A stretch of DNA of 64,000 nt from the NCBI GenBank assembly GCA_028281445.1, contig JANQJW010000130.1, positions 1-64,000 of the forward strand, given 5' to 3'. Of the stretch, positions 50,555 to 59,688 are shown in pieces; position 1 is the stretch's first letter; the number at the start of each line of letters is the position of its first letter. The stretch comes from Planctomycetota bacterium (lineage in GTDB: Bacteria > Planctomycetota > PLA2 > JAEUHO01). The translations under genes were made by a program, and so were the position numbers. The notes below the pieces were generated by a model. It did no database searches. It saw nothing but the letters and a program-made list of their open reading frames with translations, and was not told the DNA's origin.

Positions 50555-52597
50555 ATGACCGACGTCACCGATGCCGCTTCCTACACCGTCCTGCACGCCG
50601 CGCGCGAGGGACAGCGCTCCCTGACCGCGGAGGTGCTGTGGTCGATCCCGCGTGTCGGCAGCCCCGTCCCGGCACCCGACGGCAGGAGCCTCGTCGTGCC
50701 GGTCACGACCTACGAGCTCGACGAAGACCACGGCACGACCCGGCTCTGGTCAATCGACACCACGACCGAAGACGCGCGCCCGCTCACCGCGGCCGACAAG
50801 AGCTGCAGCCAGCCGGCGTTCTCGCCGGACGGCTCGAAGCTCGCGTTCGTCGCCAAGAGCAAGGCGAAGGACGCCGTGCCGCAGATCTTCGTCATGCCGA
50901 CCGACGGCGGCGAGGCGGAGTGCGTGACGGACATGCCCGTCGGCTGCTTCGATCCGAAGTGGCTGCCCGACGGCACAGGGCTGGTCTTCGGCGCCTGGTT
51001 CTACGAGGGCCATCTCACCGCCGAAGCAAGTCGCCTCGAGCATGAGCGCCGTAAAGACCGGCCGGTCACCGTCCACGCGACGGAAGATCGCTTCTACCGC
51101 TTCTGGGATCAGTGGCTCACCAACGGCAAGATCCCGCACCTCTTCCAGCTCTTCCTCGGCGGCGAACCGGAGGACCTGATGCCGGATTCGACGCTCTGGA
51201 TGGGTTGGATGGAGGCCGCCGGCCACTACGACATCCACCCGGACGGCACCGAGATCGTCTTCGCGGGCTTCCACGTCGGCGGCGCCGAGAACCGCCTGCG
51301 CGGGGACATCTACCGAATGCCGATCAACGAAGACGGCAGCGAACCGGAGTGCCTCACCGCGGGCAATCCCGCCGGAAGCTGGCGCCCGCGCTACACACCG
51401 TGTGGCGGCGCGATACTCTACGGCAAGCAGGTCGATCCCGACTTCTACGCCGATCGCCCGCGCTTGATGCGCATCGAGAATGGCAAGCACGACGCCTGGC
51501 TCGAGGACTGGGACCGCGCACCCGCCGCCTGGACGTTCGGCGACGGCGGGAACATCTGGTTCGCCGCCGAAGACGACGGCGCACAGCACGTCTACACCCT
51601 GAACCTGAGCGACGCGCGCACTGAGGGCGCCATGCCCACGAGGGTCGCCTCCGGCGGCACGTGCTCGAGTCCGCGGCCCGCGGCCGACGGCAACGTCTAC
51701 TACAACCGGCACGCGGTCTCGGAACCGCCGGAGGTCTGGCGCGTGCCCGCCGGCGGCGGCGAGCCGGAGCGCATGACGCACTTCTCCGACGGCGCACTCG
51801 CCGACGTGGCTATGGGCGAGGTGCGCGACTACCGCTTCGAGGGTGCTGAAGGCGCGTCGGTCCAGGCAGTCGTGATCCTGCCGCCGGGCCACGAAGAGGG
51901 CTCGCCGCTGCCGCTCGTCCACAGCATTCACGGCGGCCCGCACGGCGCGTTCAGCGACCTGTTCCACTTCCGCTGGAACACGCACGCCTTCGCCGCCCCC
52001 GGCTACGCCGTAGCGTGCGTCAACTTCCAGGGCTCGACGTCGTGGGGCAACGACTTCGCACGCCGCATCCGCGGCGCGTGGGGCGACCGCCCGTACCGCG
52101 ACGTGATCGCGGCGACGGACATGCTGATCGAAACCGGCGTGGCGGACGCGGAACGCATGGCGATCAGCGGCGGCTCGTACGGCGGCTACCTCACCGCGTG
52201 GATCGCGTCGAAGACGGACCGCTTCCGCTGCGCCGTCAACCACGCCGGCGTCTACGACTTGGTGCTGCAGTACGCCAGCGACGTGACCTGGGGCCGCGCG
52301 AAGAACCTCGGCGGTGACATCTGGGCAGAGCCGGACCTCGTCGACGAGTACAACCCCGCGCGGCACAGCAAGGGCCTCAACACGCCGATGCTCGTGATCC
52401 ACGGCGAGAAGGACTATCGCGTGCCGATCAACCATGCACTCGAGTGCTACGGCATCCTGCAAGCTCGCGGTGTCGAGTCGCGCCTGCTGTACTTCGCCGA
52501 CGAGAACCACTGGATCCTCAAGCCGCGCAACTCGCTGCGCTGGTACGAGGAGGTCCTCGGTTGGTTCGAGCGCTTCATCGGGAGCGTGGGTCCGTGA
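50555..52597 (+). CDS. S9-family prolyl oligopeptidase-like serine peptidase
   Basis: The 680-residue protein has an N-terminal beta-propeller (about 1-410) and a C-terminal alpha/beta hydrolase domain with the triad Ser541 in GGSYGGY, Asp620 in HGEKDYRVP and His652 in DENHWIL. This is a dipeptidyl aminopeptidase/acylaminoacyl peptidase-type S9C enzyme. No signal peptide is seen, so it is probably cytosolic. GGAGG lies just before ATG 50555. Its stop overlaps the GTG start of the MTA phosphorylase gene, which suggests cotranscription but no obvious pathway link. Confidence 0.9.
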   Translation: MTDVTDAASYTVLHAAREGQRSLTAEVLWSIPRVGSPVPAPDGRSLVVPVTTYELDEDHGTTRLWSIDTTTEDARPLTAADKSCSQPAFSPDGSKLAFVAKSKAKDAVPQIFVMPTDGGEAECVTDMPVGCFDPKWLPDGTGLVFGAWFYEGHLTAEASRLEHERRKDRPVTVHATEDRFYRFWDQWLTNGKIPHLFQLFLGGEPEDLMPDSTLWMGWMEAAGHYDIHPDGTEIVFAGFHVGGAENRLRGDIYRMPINEDGSEPECLTAGNPAGSWRPRYTPCGGAILYGKQVDPDFYADRPRLMRIENGKHDAWLEDWDRAPAAWTFGDGGNIWFAAEDDGAQHVYTLNLSDARTEGAMPTRVASGGTCSSPRPAADGNVYYNRHAVSEPPEVWRVPAGGGEPERMTHFSDGALADVAMGEVRDYRFEGAEGASVQAVVILPPGHEEGSPLPLVHSIHGGPHGAFSDLFHFRWNTHAFAAPGYAVACVNFQGSTSWGNDFARRIRGAWGDRPYRDVIAATDMLIETGVADAERMAISGGSYGGYLTAWIASKTDRFRCAVNHAGVYDLVLQYASDVTWGRAKNLGGDIWAEPDLVDEYNPARHSKGLNTPMLVIHGEKDYRVPINHALECYGILQARGVESRLLYFADENHWILKPRNSLRWYEEVLGWFERFIGSVGP

Positions 52598-53466
52598 CCG
52601 ACGTACAGGCCGAGATCGGACTCATCGGCGGCACCGGTCTCTACGGCATGGAGGGTCTCGAGGACGTCCGTGACGTGGCCGTCGACACGCCGTTCGGCGC
52701 GCCGTCCTCGGAGTTGCACCTCGGCACGGTCGAAGGGCGCCGCGTTGCATTCCTTGCGCGCCACGGACCGGGCCACCACCTGCTGCCGAGCGAGATCCCC
52801 TATCGCGCGAACATCTATGCGCTGAAGTCGATCGGCGTCTCGAAGATCCTCGGGGCCTCCGCCGTGGGCAGCCTGCGCGAGGAGCTACCGCCGCGCACGC
52901 TCGTCGTGCCCGACCAGTGCTTCGACCGCACGCGCGGACGTGTCAACACGTTCTTCGGTGATGGGCTCGTTGCCCACGTCTCGCTCGCGGACCCGTTCTC
53001 GAAGGGTCTACGGGACGTGCTGTGCGACGCGGCGCGACAGACCGGACACGAAGCCGTGGATGGCGGAACGTACGTGTGCATGGAGGGTCCGCAGTTCTCG
53101 ACGCGCGCCGAGAGTCTCTTCTATCAGGGCATGGGCTGCGCCGTGATCGGCATGACCGCACTGACCGAAGCACGGCTCGCGCGCGAAGCCGAGATCGCGT
53201 ACGCCTCGCTCAACCTCGTCACGGACTACGACGCGTGGCGCCCGGAAGAAGAGGGTGTCGACACGGCGGAGATCCTTGCCGTGCTGAACGAGAACGCCCA
53301 CGTAGCACGCGAAGTGTTACGAGCCGCGGTGCTGCGGACAACGACGGACGCGTTGCCGGAGAACGACGTGCTGGGCGCGGCGCTCGTGACGCCGCTCGAC
53401 CAGGTGCCGGAGGCCACGCGACAGCGACTGGCGGCGATCCTCGCCCGACACATGTCGAACGCGTAG
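52594..53466 (+). CDS. mtnP: S-methyl-5'-thioadenosine phosphorylase
   Basis: The 290-residue protein belongs to the purine nucleoside phosphorylase/MTAP family: IGLIGGTGLYGM near the N-terminus, RHGPGHHLLPSEIPYRANIYALKSIG, ASAVGSLRE, CMEGPQFSTRAES and IGMTALTEARLAREAEIAYASLNLVTDYD. It cleaves methylthioadenosine to adenine and methylthioribose-1-phosphate in methionine salvage. The GTG start overlaps the previous stop by 4 bases. A methylthioinosine-type relative is the main alternative. Confidence 0.9.
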   Translation: MTDVQAEIGLIGGTGLYGMEGLEDVRDVAVDTPFGAPSSELHLGTVEGRRVAFLARHGPGHHLLPSEIPYRANIYALKSIGVSKILGASAVGSLREELPPRTLVVPDQCFDRTRGRVNTFFGDGLVAHVSLADPFSKGLRDVLCDAARQTGHEAVDGGTYVCMEGPQFSTRAESLFYQGMGCAVIGMTALTEARLAREAEIAYASLNLVTDYDAWRPEEEGVDTAEILAVLNENAHVAREVLRAAVLRTTTDALPENDVLGAALVTPLDQVPEATRQRLAAILARHMSNA

Positions 53467-53470
53467 GTAC

Positions 53471-56400
53471 ATGACGGAGAGGGACCAGGGCGAGTTGACC
53501 CCCGCGCAGTTCGAGCGCGTGTTCGCCCTGTTCGAGGCCGCGACCCGGATCGACGACGATCTTGACGCCCGCGCCGCCTACGTCCGCGAGCACGCCGCTG
53601 ATGACGACGCGGTCCTGCAGGAAGTCCTGGGCATGCTCGTCTTCGAAGACAGCGACGACGGCGACAGCGTGGACAGCTTGGACGACAAGGCCGCCGCCGC
53701 CGTGCGACGCGAGACCGCGACCATGGGCGACACGCTCTTCGAAGGCGTACCGGAGCGCATCGGGCCGTTCCGCGTCATCCGCCACATCGCAACGGGCGGC
53801 ATGGGCGAGGTCTACGAGGCCGAGCAGGAGGAGCCGCGCCGGCGCGTCGCGTTGAAGGTCATGCGTCGTGCGCTGCACACGCCCGACGCCGTGCAGCGGT
53901 TCGAAACCGAAGCGAACCTCCTTGCGAGAATGAGCCATCCCAACATCGCGGCGATCCACGCGATGGGCCGCGCCACGGAGGGAGAGACGGAACTCCACTA
54001 CATCGTGATGGCGCTCGTCGACGGCGTACCCATCACCAAGTACGTGCTGCAGCGGGAGCCCTCGACCGACGCACGCCTGGAGTTGATCGCTCGCGTCTGC
54101 GACGCCGTCCAGTACGCTCACGACAACGGCGTCATCCACCGCGACATCAAGCCGTCGAACATCCTTGTGGAGCCCCACGGAACACCCAAGCTGCTCGACT
54201 TCGGGATTGCGCGCGCGTTCGAGCGGGACTCGTCGCAAGCCGCGCGACCGGGAGACCGCCGGATCACCGGGACGCTCGCGTACATGAGTCCGGAGCAGGT
54301 GCGCGGCGGCGCGGAACCCCTGGACGTACGGACGGATGTGTACTCCATCGGCGCCGTCGGCTACCAGCTCCTGGCCGGCGAGCCGCCGCACGACCTGCGC
54401 GAGACGACACCCCCCGAAGCGCTCTCCGTCATCGCATCCGAGCGGGCACCGGTGTTGAAGACGCGGCAGCGATCCATCGACGAGGACATCAGCCTCGTCT
54501 TCGCGAAAGCCCTGGAGATCGACCGGGACGAGCGCTACGCGAGCGCACGGGAATTGGCCGACGACATCCGGCGCTACCGCGCACACCGGCCCATTCACGC
54601 ACGCCGACTGACCAGGGCCTACCAGCTACGACGCTTCGTCCAGCGCCACCGGATCCCGGTTGCGTTCGCCTCGGTCGCGTTCCTCGGATTGGTAGTCGGG
54701 CTCTTTCTTGCGCTGGCGTCCCGCGCCGGCGAAGTCGATGCGCGAAGGACGGCCGAGCGACTTGCCTCCGAAACGGCACTGCGACTCCGCGCAGCGAAGC
54801 TCGACGCCGCGGCCGCCGCCCTCCATGCCGGCGAGGGCGCCGACGCAACGCGGATCCTGCGTGACCTCGAAGGCGATTCGGACTCGTGGGAGTGGGTCCA
54901 TCTGCGGGCGATCCGTCGGGATGCGCTGGACGTGACGGCAGTCCAGAACCATCCGAGCACCGGCTCCAATCTCGTCACACGTGACGGAACGTTCGTGACG
55001 TTCGGCACCGAGGGTCCGACCCTGCACGTCATGCCCCCAGGCGCACGCGACGTCATCGAGTGGACGCTTCCGGACGCCGACCGGCCCCGCAGCCTCGTGG
55101 CCTCGCGCTCCGGCACGTACCTGGTTACGGTGAGGCCGACGGAGCTTGGTGTCTACGACCTGGCGTCCCGGACGCTGGTCAGGCGGATCGACCGCACCCT
55201 GCCGCGGGGTGCGCTGCGCGACGGCTCCGACCTCGTGCCCTGGGGGGGCACGGACCTCACCACGCCCGTCGATGTCGCCCGCGGGACCGACGTGTCAGCG
55301 AGCTTGTCCGGGTACGCCGGCGGCAGGATCTGGTCAACAGCCATGCCCGGCTTGCTCGCATGGGAACGGGGCGCCGGGGACTTGGTCGTGGGCAACCTCG
55401 CCGCAAAGACGAAGCCCGTGCCGCTCGCCGCTGCGGCCAGAGCACGCGACATCGTCGCCGACACGGAGGGCCGCTGGGTTGCCGGACTGGAGAAGGTCCG
55501 ATGTCGTTTCTGGGATGCGGCCACCGGGAACGTGCATTGGACGCTCGACGGACCCGGCGGCGACATCGCATTCAATCTCGTCTTCGACCCGCGAGATCCG
55601 GACCGTGCGGCAATCGTACACCGCAGCGGCATCGTCCGGCTGCTCGACGTTCGGAAGCGGCGCGTCGAGGCGACCTGGTACGACGAACGCGCATCCCCCG
55701 AGCTGCTCCATCCGAACGCAAGCTGGGCCTGGATCCAGTTCACGGGCGACAGCCCCAGGCAGATCCACACGTGGATGCATGGCGCCAGGGCGACGTGGCC
55801 GGCCTCGGAGCTGACGCATCAGACCGTCCTCCAACACGCCGAGCCCACGCACCGCTATCCCTTCGTCTACGACATCGCCTGGCACCCCGGCGGCCGATAC
55901 CTCGCGTCCGTCGCGTGGGACGGCCGGGTCGTCATCTGGGACACGTGGACCGGGCAATCCGTTGGGGTACTTCCCGTTCCGTCTCGGGCGGGTTTCATCC
56001 ACCCCGTCGCACTCGCCTTCGACGAAACAGGCCGCTACCTGGGCTTGCGGACCAGCTCTCCGGAACCTGGAGAGTACGTCTGGGACACGTGGGCGAAGAG
56101 GCTCCTACCCGTCGAAGAGAGAGCCATGTTCCTGAGGCCGCCCGCCCCCAGGTATCCGTCACACGCGGGCACGCGCGTCGGCACGCTGAGCGGCCCCGGC
56201 CCCAGGGTGTCCGCGTTCACGGTGGGCGACGTGGAGACGGCCGAGGACGTCCTCTCCGTGCAAAGTCATCGCGAGTACCTCACGATCGCTCTTGCCCACG
56301 GGGGTCGCCGGGCGTTCCTCGGTACGAGACAAGGCGACATCGAGATCTGGGACGTAGACGCGGGGATCGTCCTCATGCGCCTGCGCGGGCACCGGGACTA

Positions 56401-56677
56401 CGCGTACGCCCTCGACTTCGCACCGGACGGCACGCTGGCGTCGGGGTCGGGCGACGGCACGGTTCGTCTCTGGCATGTGCTGCCCCTGGCCGAGCGAGTC
56501 GAGCGAGCCCGTCGACTCGTGCCCGAGCTCGACCGCCGCGTCGCCGACGCCGTCAAGGACGCGCTCGCCGACGGCGGCAACCCGTCGACGGCCGTAGACC
56601 TGTTGTACGAGCGCCTGGGCACAAAGCCGCGAGAGCTGGGCGCCGCGTGCGCCGCCGTACTGCGCTCGACGCGCTAA
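53471..56677 (+). CDS. receptor-type Ser/Thr protein kinase with WD40 sensor
   Basis: The 1068-residue protein has an N-terminal helical part (1-90), a Hanks-type kinase domain (about 97-370) with ATGGMGEVY, K129, HRDIKPSN (Asp225) and DFG (243-245), one membrane helix (about 398-418, IPVAFASVAFLGLVVGLFL), then an outer region with WD40-like repeats whose last copies end GDIEIWD and DGTVRLW. It should phosphorylate cytosolic partners in response to an outside signal. Four bases separate it from the phosphorylase gene and 11 bases from the ECF sigma factor. Such kinase-ECF pairs are common in Planctomycetota. Confidence 0.92.
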   Translation: MTERDQGELTPAQFERVFALFEAATRIDDDLDARAAYVREHAADDDAVLQEVLGMLVFEDSDDGDSVDSLDDKAAAAVRRETATMGDTLFEGVPERIGPFRVIRHIATGGMGEVYEAEQEEPRRRVALKVMRRALHTPDAVQRFETEANLLARMSHPNIAAIHAMGRATEGETELHYIVMALVDGVPITKYVLQREPSTDARLELIARVCDAVQYAHDNGVIHRDIKPSNILVEPHGTPKLLDFGIARAFERDSSQAARPGDRRITGTLAYMSPEQVRGGAEPLDVRTDVYSIGAVGYQLLAGEPPHDLRETTPPEALSVIASERAPVLKTRQRSIDEDISLVFAKALEIDRDERYASARELADDIRRYRAHRPIHARRLTRAYQLRRFVQRHRIPVAFASVAFLGLVVGLFLALASRAGEVDARRTAERLASETALRLRAAKLDAAAAALHAGEGADATRILRDLEGDSDSWEWVHLRAIRRDALDVTAVQNHPSTGSNLVTRDGTFVTFGTEGPTLHVMPPGARDVIEWTLPDADRPRSLVASRSGTYLVTVRPTELGVYDLASRTLVRRIDRTLPRGALRDGSDLVPWGGTDLTTPVDVARGTDVSASLSGYAGGRIWSTAMPGLLAWERGAGDLVVGNLAAKTKPVPLAAAARARDIVADTEGRWVAGLEKVRCRFWDAATGNVHWTLDGPGGDIAFNLVFDPRDPDRAAIVHRSGIVRLLDVRKRRVEATWYDERASPELLHPNASWAWIQFTGDSPRQIHTWMHGARATWPASELTHQTVLQHAEPTHRYPFVYDIAWHPGGRYLASVAWDGRVVIWDTWTGQSVGVLPVPSRAGFIHPVALAFDETGRYLGLRTSSPEPGEYVWDTWAKRLLPVEERAMFLRPPAPRYPSHAGTRVGTLSGPGPRVSAFTVGDVETAEDVLSVQSHREYLTIALAHGGRRAFLGTRQGDIEIWDVDAGIVLMRLRGHRDYAYALDFAPDGTLASGSGDGTVRLWHVLPLAERVERARRLVPELDRRVADAVKDALADGGNPSTAVDLLYERLGTKPRELGAACAAVLRSTR

Positions 56678-56688
56678 CCTGGGAGCGC

Positions 56689-57258
56689 ATGGACGCGGAC
56701 CGCCAGAAGAAGGAAGCCACGGACCTTCTGCTCGCCATGCGCGAGCGGGGCGAGACGGCGGATCCGCGTCTCGACCCGATGGTCTACGAGGAGGTGCGCC
56801 GGCTCGCCCGGAAGCTGATGCTCTCCGAGCGCGCGTCGCACACGCTGCAACCGACAGCGCTCGCGCACGAAGCCTACGCGCGATTGATCGATTCGACGCG
56901 CGTCAACCCGCGGGACCGCGGACACTTCCTCGCGCTGGCCGCGCGCGCCATGCGGCGCATCCTCGTCGATCATGCGCGGCGAAGGTCCGCCGAGCGTCGC
57001 GGCGGCGGCAAGCATCCCGTGACCCTCGTGGACGTCGGCACCGACGCAGGCGGTGACGACCTGGACCTGCTGGAGCTCGAGTCCGCGCTCGAGGCGCTCG
57101 AGGCCGTCGACAAGCGCAAGGCGCTCATCGTGGAGCTGCGCTACTTCGCGGGCATGAGCGTGGCGGACGTTGCCGAGACCATGGACCTCTCCAAGGCGTC
57201 GATCAAGTCGGACTGGGCGACGGCGCGCGCCTGGCTCGGCGCGCGCCTGGCGCGCTAG
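56689..57258 (+). CDS. PF07638-type ECF sigma factor
   Basis: The 189-residue protein is an ECF sigma factor of the PF07638 group common in Planctomycetota and Acidobacteria. It has LQPTALAHEAYARLID, FLALAARAMRRILVDHARRRSAERRGGG (region 2) and a region 4 with VDKRKALIVELRYFAGMSVADVAETMDLSKASIKSDWATARAWLGARL. It probably works with the kinase just upstream, being switched by phosphorylation. There is no anti-sigma gene. The gene ends 2 bases before the end of the convergent lipoprotein gene. Confidence 0.92.
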   Translation: MDADRQKKEATDLLLAMRERGETADPRLDPMVYEEVRRLARKLMLSERASHTLQPTALAHEAYARLIDSTRVNPRDRGHFLALAARAMRRILVDHARRRSAERRGGGKHPVTLVDVGTDAGGDDLDLLELESALEALEAVDKRKALIVELRYFAGMSVADVAETMDLSKASIKSDWATARAWLGARLAR

Positions 57259-57260
57259 GC

Positions 57261-58331
57261 CTACTGGCGGTCCATGTCGCACCAGCACTGACCGCCATAG
57301 TGTTCGTCCGTCTGGGTGTGGACGCCGTACTGCGCGTAGAACTCGCGAACCGATCCAGGGGGCGCCACGGGTGTCTGAGTGTGGAGCCAGCCCGGAGCCC
57401 AGATCAGCCGCCAATCGAACTCCGGGTGCGAAGCGTCGCAGGCCTCGAGGAAGACGATGCTCCCGACGATCCTCCCCTTTACGGGGATGGTGTCGCCGGT
57501 CACGTACCCCTCGAAGTCGCTGCGATCGCCGACATTCAGCGAATCGAACGTGATCGTTCCCTCGACGGTCTCGCCGGTGAACGTCAGCTCGATGTCGTAG
57601 CCGATCTCCTCGTTCGACCAATCACTCCTCGCGGTGTCGTAGTAGGCCATGTTGGTTCCACCGTCACCCGAGTAGGCACCGTCCATGTAGATGCTCGGTG
57701 CGTTGCCGAACGAGACGGGGACCGCCTGCGGGTTGCTCGTCGCCGGGCCGATCCATAGGACTTCGCTGACAAAGCTGTCGGTCGCCCCGTACGTGTCCGG
57801 CGTCGAAAGCCCGCCAACGCCCTCGAAGGAGAACGCGGACACCCACGCGCCGGCTGCGTCATCGGTGACGCTGCCGTCATACGGCGCGCACGCCAGGCGG
57901 AGCTCGTATCCACCGGGCCCCGTCAACATCAAGCTGACCGTCGTCCCGTCGACGTGTCCGGACAGAGTGAGGGCATCCCCTACGGTGACTCCATCGAGTG
58001 TGTAGCCGGGCGCGGTGTGTTGCGCGGCGCCGTCGTTCACGCTTGCGACCGACGTGGCACCGCCAACGCCACCGCCGTCGATGGTCAGGGTGCCCATGCC
58101 CGTCACGACGAAGCGCTTGATCCAAGCCAGCCCATCCCACGCGTAGTAGGCGATCTCGATCTTCTCGAAGGTCCAGTCGCCGCCCTTCCACTGCGACGGC
58201 GCCAGGCTTGCGGCGAACGGCGAGATCTCGCCATCGGGCGTGTTCGAGGTGCCTGCCCCTCCGCAGCCGACAGCGGGCAGTAGAACGGCGGCAAGGCACA
58301 GGACGACGACCTTGTTCTTCAGGAGAGTCAT
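57261..58331 (-). CDS. tandem-paralogue beta-rich lipoprotein, copy A
   Basis: The 356-residue protein has a lipobox (LLPAVGCGG) and a beta-rich body with Gly/Thr-rich strands (GTLTIDGGGVGGATSV, LTLSGHVDGTTVSLMLTG). It is a clear paralogue of the adjacent copy B: both share DGEISPFAASLAPSQWK-type N-termini, SFEGVGG, SIYMDGAY/SYAG, TFTGETVEGTIT and a C-terminal SVREFYAQYGVHTQT. The function is unknown. ATG 58331 has GGAG 8 bases upstream and a dyad 22 bases before it, as in copy B. Confidence 0.78.
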   Translation of the reverse strand: MTLLKNKVVVLCLAAVLLPAVGCGGAGTSNTPDGEISPFAASLAPSQWKGGDWTFEKIEIAYYAWDGLAWIKRFVVTGMGTLTIDGGGVGGATSVASVNDGAAQHTAPGYTLDGVTVGDALTLSGHVDGTTVSLMLTGPGGYELRLACAPYDGSVTDDAAGAWVSAFSFEGVGGLSTPDTYGATDSFVSEVLWIGPATSNPQAVPVSFGNAPSIYMDGAYSGDGGTNMAYYDTARSDWSNEEIGYDIELTFTGETVEGTITFDSLNVGDRSDFEGYVTGDTIPVKGRIVGSIVFLEACDASHPEFDWRLIWAPGWLHTQTPVAPPGSVREFYAQYGVHTQTDEHYGGQCWCDMDRQ

Positions 58332-58352
58332 GAGTCGAACTCCAGGGTCAGC

Positions 58353-58372
58353 GTGCGGCACGAGCGCCTCAC
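58353..58372 (-). promoter_or_regulatory. dyad upstream of lipoprotein copy A
   Basis: GTGCGGC 58353-58359 and GCCTCAC 58366-58372 form an imperfect 7-bp dyad with a 6-nt loop, 22 bases before the copy A start. The flank ACACCC.TCCCAGCGCAGG that follows is also shared with copy B. Confidence 0.45.
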
Positions 58373-58432
58373 ACCCTTCCCAGCGCAGGCGGTCTGCGGA
58401 GGGGCCAGGTCTTCTTCGAGGCCGCGGGTGGC

Positions 58433-59500
58433 CTACTGGCGTGCGAGGTCGGCGTAGCACTCCCCGCCGAAGCGCGTCGCAGTCCGCGTGTGGACCCCGT
58501 AGCGGCAGTAGATCTCGCTCACGGATCCGGGTGACTCCGGCACCGGACTCCGGTACCGGGACATGCTCCAGACCAGCCGCCATGAGAACCCGGGATTCTG
58601 CGGATCGGACGCCTCCAGGAAGATGTAGCTGCCGACGATCGCTCCCTTCATCGGAATGGCGTTTCCGACCAGATAGCCCTCGAAGTCACTGAGTCCGTCC
58701 AGATCCGTGATGGTCACGGTCCCCTCGACCGCGTCTCCGGTGATGGTCAGCTCGATGTCGTAGTTGATCCTGCGATCCTCGTAGTCATCCGCCAGATCGT
58801 CGTAGTGGGTCATCCACGTGCTTCCGCGTCCGGCGTACGAGCCGTCCATGTAGACACTCGGCTCGCTTCCGAACGACACGGGGACGGGCGGCGGCGGCCC
58901 ACCGGCGGCTGCCCCCATCCACGTGACATGGGAGACAGTGGCGGAGCCGCCGTAGGTTCCCGGCAACGAGATGCCGCCCACACCTTCGAAGTACTCGCCC
59001 CACGTCCAGCGCCCCGCTGCGTCGTGCTCGACGTAGGCATCGTACGGAGCGGTCATCATCCTCAGCTCGGTTCCACTCGGAACCGTACCGATCAATCCGA
59101 CCGTTGTCCCATCGATGTGTCCCGAGATGACGAGCGTGTCTCCGGCGGCGAAGCCATCCTGCCAGTGCCCGTGCGTCGTGTGCTCCGTGACGCCGTCGTA
59201 GAGCGAAACGACCTCGGCCCAGCCGCCGACACCCCCGGCGCTCATCGTGAGTGTGCCCGGGCCCGTCTTCACCGCGCGCTCGACCCACGCCCCCCCCACG
59301 TCGTCCCAGACGTGGTACGTGACCCGCAGGTGGGTGAAGACCCACTCGCCGTCCTTCCACTGCGACGGAGCCAGGCTCGCGGCGAACGGCGAGATCTCGT
59401 CTGCGGGCGTGGTCGATGTGCTCGCGCCGCCGCAGCCGACGGCGGGGACGAGAATCGATGCAAGCAAGAGGATGAAGAGCTGGGTTCTGGAGGGCGACAT
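58433..59500 (-). CDS. tandem-paralogue beta-rich lipoprotein, copy B
   Basis: The 355-residue protein has a lipobox (LVPAVGCGG) and matches copy A in order and length, with DEISPFAASLAPSQWKDGEW, EYFEGVGGISLPGTYGG, SVYMDGSYAGRGSTW, LTITGDAVEGTVTITDLDGLSDFEGY and a SVSEIYCRYGVHTRT end. The two arose by gene duplication and then diverged. No fold family is recognised; both are outer-face lipoproteins. ATG 59500 has GGAG 8 bases upstream. It is 101 bases before copy A on the same strand and divergent from the PSD1 gene. Confidence 0.78.
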   Translation of the reverse strand: MSPSRTQLFILLLASILVPAVGCGGASTSTTPADEISPFAASLAPSQWKDGEWVFTHLRVTYHVWDDVGGAWVERAVKTGPGTLTMSAGGVGGWAEVVSLYDGVTEHTTHGHWQDGFAAGDTLVISGHIDGTTVGLIGTVPSGTELRMMTAPYDAYVEHDAAGRWTWGEYFEGVGGISLPGTYGGSATVSHVTWMGAAAGGPPPPVPVSFGSEPSVYMDGSYAGRGSTWMTHYDDLADDYEDRRINYDIELTITGDAVEGTVTITDLDGLSDFEGYLVGNAIPMKGAIVGSYIFLEASDPQNPGFSWRLVWSMSRYRSPVPESPGSVSEIYCRYGVHTRTATRFGGECYADLARQ

Positions 59501-59521
59501 GCGTTGGGCTCCGGCTTCCGC

Positions 59522-59541
59522 GTGAGGCACTTGCGCCTCAC
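59522..59541 (-). promoter_or_regulatory. dyad upstream of lipoprotein copy B
   Basis: GTGAGGC 59522-59528 and GCCTCAC 59535-59541 form a perfect 7-bp inverted repeat with a 6-nt loop, 22 bases before the copy B start, the same spacing as in copy A. It is an operator or 5' leader hairpin candidate. Confidence 0.5.
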
Positions 59542-59688
59542 ACCCCTCCCAGCGCAGGGGCGCTGCTTGGGGGCCAGGTTTTGTGCCCGTCGCGCCGCCT
59601 AACGAAGTCCGACGGCCGCAACCTCGAGAGCTGCACGCGGTTTATCTTCCTGTTCCAACTGCCGATCAGGCAGGTCAGGAGAGAAGCC

